Assembly: GCA_015999985.1 (NCBI GenBank)
Contig: JAECRA010000009.1
Location: 24,236-88,235 of the forward strand
DNA length: 64,000 nt
Source of the DNA: Comamonadaceae bacterium
Lineage (GTDB): Bacteria > Pseudomonadota > Gammaproteobacteria > Burkholderiales > Burkholderiaceae_C
Reading direction: 5' to 3'
Shown here: positions 59,842-64,000 of the stretch, in pieces
Numbering within the stretch: the stretch's first letter is position 1
Layout of the letters: the number at the start of each line of letters is the position of its first letter
The notes under the pieces: model-generated
What the model saw: only the letters and a program-made list of their open reading frames with translations
Told to the model about the DNA's origin: nothing
Databases searched by the model: none
Program-made: the position numbers and the translations under genes

Positions 59842-60239
59842 AGAAGCTCCTTTAACTAAAACCAATGAAACGCTGGGGTGGAGAACTGCGTGATTACAGC
59901 ATTCCAAACTTGGTAGACTCGAACATGGATCTCTGCCTTCCGCGCGTTGGTGGCACGATGTCATCAAAATAGATCGTTTCAATAGCTGCATCCCCAGCTA
60001 AGCAATGAACCCGTGCAGCAGTTGATTCATGTAAGGTGCCTGAGCGCCGCCCGCAAAGGTGCTTTCTACAGACAGCGGTGGAATCTCATTCACCACCGTG
60101 GAAAACGCCCGGGCCCACTTTCAAGTCGTGAGAACGCGCATGGTCGCAGGCGCGTTGTGTTGGCAGGCTGCTGCGTCTGTGCAATCGGCAGCCAGCAAGC
60201 CCTACCCCACTACGACTCCATCCAGACTGAGAGGTCATT
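59842..60239. other. 398-base intergenic region with possible Bug gene remnant
   Basis: Divergent region between the AhpD-like gene and gltS. At about 60138-60222 the plus strand reads MVAGALCWQAAASVQSA, then SKPYPTTTPSR, which resembles the signal peptide and first strand of a Bug protein (…SYPTKPIR…), but it does not continue. Nothing else recognised. Confidence 0.4.
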
Positions 60240-61448
60240 CTGATTCAAGTCAATCCGCTATTGGGCGTGACACTGGCGATCTTGCTGCTCTTTGGTGGCA
60301 AGGGCTTGATCGCCCGTGTCAGCTGGTTGCGTCGCTACAGCATCCCCGAGGCCTTGGTGGGTGGTGTGATCGGCGCGCTGATCGTCTGCGCGCTCTATTA
60401 CGGTGCTGGTATCACCGTGTCGTTCGATCACAGCATACGAGATGGCCTGCTGCTCTACTTCTTCGCCGCCATTGGGCTGAGCAGTGATATGCGTACCCTG
60501 GCCGCAGGCGGGCGACCATTCCTTATTCTCACTTCTCTGTCTATCGTTTTCATACTGTTGCAGAACGCCGCCGGCATGGGGCTGGCGAGCGCGTTCGGAA
60601 TGGACCCTCGTGCCGGTTTGATGGTGGGCTCCATTTCCCTCATTGGCGGTGTAGGAACTACCGTGGCCTGGTCGCACCACTTCGCCGAGAACCTGGGAAT
60701 CAACAATGCGCAGGAGCTGGGGCTGGCCGCCAACACCATGGGTCTGATCGCTGCGTGCATCATAGGTGGCCCCGTTGCTGCCTTTTTGATGCACCGCCAT
60801 CAGGTCAAGCCCTCTGGCGAAGGAGAGCTTGAAGTGGGTGTGCTGCACAGGGATGAAGATCGCGCGCACCTGGGATACCACGGTGTGCTGCTGGCCATTC
60901 TCTGGCTCAACTGCGCCTTGATATTGGGGCAAGGTATCACCCAGTTGACTGACATGACGCCATTGAAGTTGCCTAGTTTCGTGGGGTGCCTGCTGGCCGG
61001 AATCATCTTGCGCGCGGTGGCAGACCTGGGCAGGTTCGGCGGCACGGGACGCCTTTGGGATTTTCCAATCATGCAACCCGGACTGGCGCTCATTTCCGAC
61101 GTCTGCCTGGGTCTGTTTCTGACCTTGGCTTTGATGGGACTTCAGCTCTGGGAATTGGAGCACGTCCTTCCGTTCATCACACTCGCCATGCTTGTGCAAA
61201 TTGCGCTCACGATCGCCTTCGTTCTGTTGGTGGTCTTTCGCGCCATGGGGCGAAATTACGAAGCCGCCGTCGTTTGTGCAGGTTTTGGTGGCATCGCGCT
61301 CGGGTCAACGGCCACTGCCGTCGCCAACATGACGGCGGTGACCAGGGAATTCGGCGCCGCACGGCAGGCCTTCGTGGTCGTGCCTCTGGTGTGCGGATTT
61401 TCCATTGACCTCGTCAATGCCATCGTCATCGGCCTGCTGGCAGGCTGA
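60240..61448 (+). CDS. gltS: Sodium/glutamate symporter, GltS family
   Basis: Membrane symporter with about ten helices and the inverted duplicated GltS fold. Motifs: YSIPEALVGGVIGAL, the two pore loops VGSISLIGGVGTTVAWS and CAGFGGIALGSTATAVANM. I place the start at CTG 60240 because GAGAGG lies 5 bases upstream and it yields IQVNPL as second to seventh residues and a 402-residue protein, near the 401 of E. coli GltS; the next alternative, TTG 60261, lacks a ribosome-binding site. Substrate glutamate or a related dicarboxylate. Confidence 0.9.
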   Translation: MIQVNPLLGVTLAILLLFGGKGLIARVSWLRRYSIPEALVGGVIGALIVCALYYGAGITVSFDHSIRDGLLLYFFAAIGLSSDMRTLAAGGRPFLILTSLSIVFILLQNAAGMGLASAFGMDPRAGLMVGSISLIGGVGTTVAWSHHFAENLGINNAQELGLAANTMGLIAACIIGGPVAAFLMHRHQVKPSGEGELEVGVLHRDEDRAHLGYHGVLLAILWLNCALILGQGITQLTDMTPLKLPSFVGCLLAGIILRAVADLGRFGGTGRLWDFPIMQPGLALISDVCLGLFLTLALMGLQLWELEHVLPFITLAMLVQIALTIAFVLLVVFRAMGRNYEAAVVCAGFGGIALGSTATAVANMTAVTREFGAARQAFVVVPLVCGFSIDLVNAIVIGLLAG

Positions 61449-61540
61449 CGCTTGTTGCTCCGGTCGCGCCAGCGCCTACTGAGTGTTCATGGACAAGTTA
61501 CGTGAGCCGCCTGCACTGCCTGATCCGAGACGTTCAACCG

Positions 61541-63667
61541 TTAGAACCGATACGCTGCACCCAACCCCACCATCCACTGGCGCCCCGGAGCGGGTTCAAA
61601 GTAGCGAGCATTGCCCTCATTGACGATGACCGAACCCACGTATCGGCGGTCTGCCACGTTGTCGAGCCGTGCAAAAGCGTTGAACTCCCACCCCCTCCAC
61701 TGACGCACGTAGCCCGCGTAGACGGACGTCACCGCGTAGCCCGGCGCGCTGGCTGTGTTTCGGTCATTGGCCTGAACGCGGCTTAAAGCGCGCACCTCCA
61801 CACCGGCTCTCCACCCCTGTGGAGGCACCCAGCCATAGCTGGCGAACAGAGACTGCTTTGCAATGCCCGGAATTGGGCTGCCAGCCGCTACAAAGTTGCC
61901 GCTGCTGCAAGGCGTAGGCGAACAGAAACTGTCGCGCACACGCGCATCCAGCCAGGTCAGCGCCACCTGCGTGCGCCAGTGGCTTGGTGTCTCATGCTGC
62001 CAGCCCAGTTCGAACCCCAGCCGCCGCGTGCGCCCCGCGTTCTGGAAGGTAGTTCTCCCCCCCGAACTGGTCGCTGTGACGATCTCATCGCGGGTGCGTG
62101 TCTCGAACACCGCCGCGGTGAGCATGCCGCCTCCCATGCGCGCTTTGGCACCCAATTCGACGCTGTCGTTGACGGAGGGCCGCAGAGCGAAGTTCAAGCC
62201 CCCCGTGCCATTGGACCGGTACGACAATTCATTGAGAGTGGGCGTCTCGAAACCACGCCCTGCTGAGAGATACAGCGCAAAATCCTGAGTCGGTTGCCAG
62301 CGAATCGATCCGACGGGCAGCGTCTGGCTGTAGCGCGCCTGGCCGCTGTCGTCACCATTGGGGCCGACGACATACAAGTCACGCGAATCGAAGCTAACTT
62401 GGCTGCGGCGCACACCGGCTTCCAGTGTCCATTGTTCCGCGATATACCAGGTCGCTTGAGCGTAGGGGTCCAGGTTAGAGACACGATTGCGTTCGAGCCG
62501 CCGCTGGCGCCCGCGTTCGCCGAGCACCGGCGACTGTACGGTGCCGACATAGTTTTCATAGCCACGCCGCCACTCTCGCAGGTTGTCGTAGCTCAACCCG
62601 GCGGCCAACTCAAATGGAAGGCCTGCCAAATCGAAGGAACCAAGCCAGCGCAGATCCACGCCGCCGTAGTCGCGGCCCAGGTCGATCACGCCGCCTGCGT
62701 GTTGCGGGCTCTGCTGGGCGGAAGGCGGTATGGACTGAAACTGGGTCAGAGCGCGCTGCCCACCATAGAGCATGACGCGCAACTGCTGGTCCGCATCTAT
62801 TCGGTGTTCCCATAGCAACCCGGCCTGGGTTTGCAGCACGCTCTTGCGGGTGTTGTACTGATCAGCAAGCGCCGCGGCACGAGGGTTGTTAGAGACCTGC
62901 TCAGCGGTGAGCCCCAGCGGGTCCTGCGCGTTGATGCGTACGCGGTTGAACACCATGGTCAGCCGGCCTCCGTTATCGAGTGCGACACCCAGCTTGCCGT
63001 TGACCAAATCACGGGTCGCCGCGCTGTGGTCACGCCAGCCGTCGGTGTGATAACGGTTGGCACTCAGAACGTAATCGATTTTGCCCTCCGACCCCGAGGC
63101 CTCCACTCCCTGACGCCATGCACCGGAGCTACCACTGACCATGGAGTAGGCCAGACGCGGCGCTCCCTTACCGTTGACGGTGAAAGCCTGCACCACACCC
63201 CCGGACGAATTTCCGTACAAAGCGGAAAACGGGCCGCGCAGGATTTCCACGCGGTCCAGTGAGGCGATGTCAATGTTGGAGGTCTGGCCTTGTCCGTCGG
63301 GTAGCGTGGCGGGAATCCCGTCAACGTACAGACGCACCCCCCGCACACCGAAGGTGGAGCGAGCGCCAAACCCGCGGATGGACAGTTGCAAGTCCTGCGC
63401 AAAGTTGTAGCGGTTCTGCAATTGCAGGCCAGGCACTGCCGCGAGCCCCTCGCTCAATTGGGCCTGCATGCGTCCTTCGCGGAGGTCGCTGCCATCCACC
63501 CGATCTACCGAGCCAGCCACGTCGAAGGTTCGCACGCTGCCGCGCGGAACGCTCACGGTGACCTCTGGCAAATTCCCCACCACTTCAGTCAGCGACTCCT
63601 GGGCCCAGCTTCGATGCGGCAAGAGCGCCAGGAGGACGGCGAGCGGGAGGTGGGTTGCGAGCTTCAT
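61541..63667 (-). CDS. TonB-dependent outer-membrane receptor
   Basis: 708 residues with signal peptide (MKLATHLPLAVLLALLPHRS, cleavage after WAQ), a TonB-box-like LPEVTVSVP, a plug domain (about 45-165: VPGLQLQNRYNFAQDLQLSIRGFG, quoted in part; VEILRGPFSALYGNSSGG) and a C-terminal 22-strand barrel ending in aromatic F (GLGAAYRF). It imports a siderophore, metal complex or other scarce nutrient. No Fur box, sigma/anti-sigma pair or biosynthesis gene is adjacent, so the ligand is open. Confidence 0.93.
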   Translation of the reverse strand: MKLATHLPLAVLLALLPHRSWAQESLTEVVGNLPEVTVSVPRGSVRTFDVAGSVDRVDGSDLREGRMQAQLSEGLAAVPGLQLQNRYNFAQDLQLSIRGFGARSTFGVRGVRLYVDGIPATLPDGQGQTSNIDIASLDRVEILRGPFSALYGNSSGGVVQAFTVNGKGAPRLAYSMVSGSSGAWRQGVEASGSEGKIDYVLSANRYHTDGWRDHSAATRDLVNGKLGVALDNGGRLTMVFNRVRINAQDPLGLTAEQVSNNPRAAALADQYNTRKSVLQTQAGLLWEHRIDADQQLRVMLYGGQRALTQFQSIPPSAQQSPQHAGGVIDLGRDYGGVDLRWLGSFDLAGLPFELAAGLSYDNLREWRRGYENYVGTVQSPVLGERGRQRRLERNRVSNLDPYAQATWYIAEQWTLEAGVRRSQVSFDSRDLYVVGPNGDDSGQARYSQTLPVGSIRWQPTQDFALYLSAGRGFETPTLNELSYRSNGTGGLNFALRPSVNDSVELGAKARMGGGMLTAAVFETRTRDEIVTATSSGGRTTFQNAGRTRRLGFELGWQHETPSHWRTQVALTWLDARVRDSFCSPTPCSSGNFVAAGSPIPGIAKQSLFASYGWVPPQGWRAGVEVRALSRVQANDRNTASAPGYAVTSVYAGYVRQWRGWEFNAFARLDNVADRRYVGSVIVNEGNARYFEPAPGRQWMVGLGAAYRF

Positions 63668-63844
63668 TCCTTCTATTTAACGACAACTGCGGTGGCCCAG
63701 CTTTCGAGGCAATGTCCAATCTTCAAGAAAGACAAGGCGCCGATCCAGAGCCATAGTGAGCGGGCCGCCTTGAGAACGCGAGCGCAATCGCCCGATCGCT
63801 CGGGGGAGGCGGTATTGAAAGTGACGCGCGGTACTTGAAGGCGT

Positions 63845-63867
63845 GAAAAAAGGGCCTCAAAGCCCTT
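63845..63867 (-). terminator. Rho-independent terminator after tRNA-Gly
   Basis: On the minus strand AAGGGC-TTTGAG-GCCCTT followed by TTTT. It lies about 80 bases downstream of tRNA-Gly. Confidence 0.8.
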
Positions 63868-63945
63868 GGGAAAAATCACGGATGCGAATTGAATTGCGCA
63901 TCTAAAAAATGGGAGTGAGAGCTGGAGGGGAAGTCGAAAACAAGA

Positions 63946-64000
<55 letters not shown>

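Overview
The window is GC-rich bacterial chromosome, almost certainly Burkholderiales and probably Comamonadaceae. The grounds are: eight orphan TctC/Bug solute-binding proteins, a class II fumarase divergent from a class I fumarase with murI behind it, type III CoA-transferases beside Bug genes, and FCD-type GntR regulators. The genus cannot be fixed from the sequence alone. No phage, insertion sequence, CRISPR array or rRNA was found.

Region by region. 1-15.9 kb is mostly housekeeping: a sigma-54 response regulator cut by the left edge, topoisomerase IB, fumC, class I fumarase, murI, a Nudix hydrolase with an MFS permease, a DUF333/MliC envelope protein, tRNA-Leu(UAA), a Bug protein with an HCCA-isomerase-like protein, an SRAP protein, tRNA-Cys(GCA), a membrane endonuclease/phosphatase and an FMN reductase. 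16-19 kb holds a CoA-transferase and a Tat-type multicopper oxidase. 19-28 kb is a minus-strand operon coding a complete branched-chain-type ABC importer (livJ, fused livHM, livG, livF) joined to an enamidase-like cyclic amidohydrolase, a cupin and a Bug protein; a GntR/FCD regulator lies upstream, and the palindrome TGGATCCA recurs in front of both livJ and the regulator.

28-39.5 kb is a biotin-dependent acyl-CoA carboxylase locus: a biotin carboxylase without a carrier domain, a free-standing 73-residue biotin carrier, two different carboxyltransferases, two Bug proteins, a TauE-like permease, a CoA-transferase and two paralogous GntR/FCD regulators. Its two divergent promoter regions share a 25-bp element (20 of 25 identical), which suggests one regulon. 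39.6-41.6 kb is a LysR regulator divergent from an SBF-type symporter. 42-48 kb has a tandem-fused acyl-CoA dehydrogenase, a Bug protein, an Old Yellow Enzyme and an SMP-30 lactonase. 48-59 kb is a LysR gene divergent from an eleven-gene catabolic operon: three Bug genes, Ldh2-type dehydrogenase, aldehyde dehydrogenase, cupin, VOC protein, SDR, 3-hydroxyisobutyrate-dehydrogenase-like enzyme, a DctP-like protein with no signal peptide, and a fumarylpyruvate-hydrolase-like enzyme. 59-64 kb has an AhpD-like protein with a decayed quinone reductase behind it, a GltS symporter that seems to start at CTG, a TonB-dependent receptor and a tRNA-Gly(GCC) cut by the right edge.

The general picture is an accessory catabolic region for organic acids and cyclic amides: many binding proteins, CoA activation, carboxylation or dehydrogenation, and local one-operon regulators. 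Substrates cannot be read from sequence. The best candidates for undescribed systems are the transporter-enamidase operon with its TGGATCCA sites, and the split carboxylase regulon.
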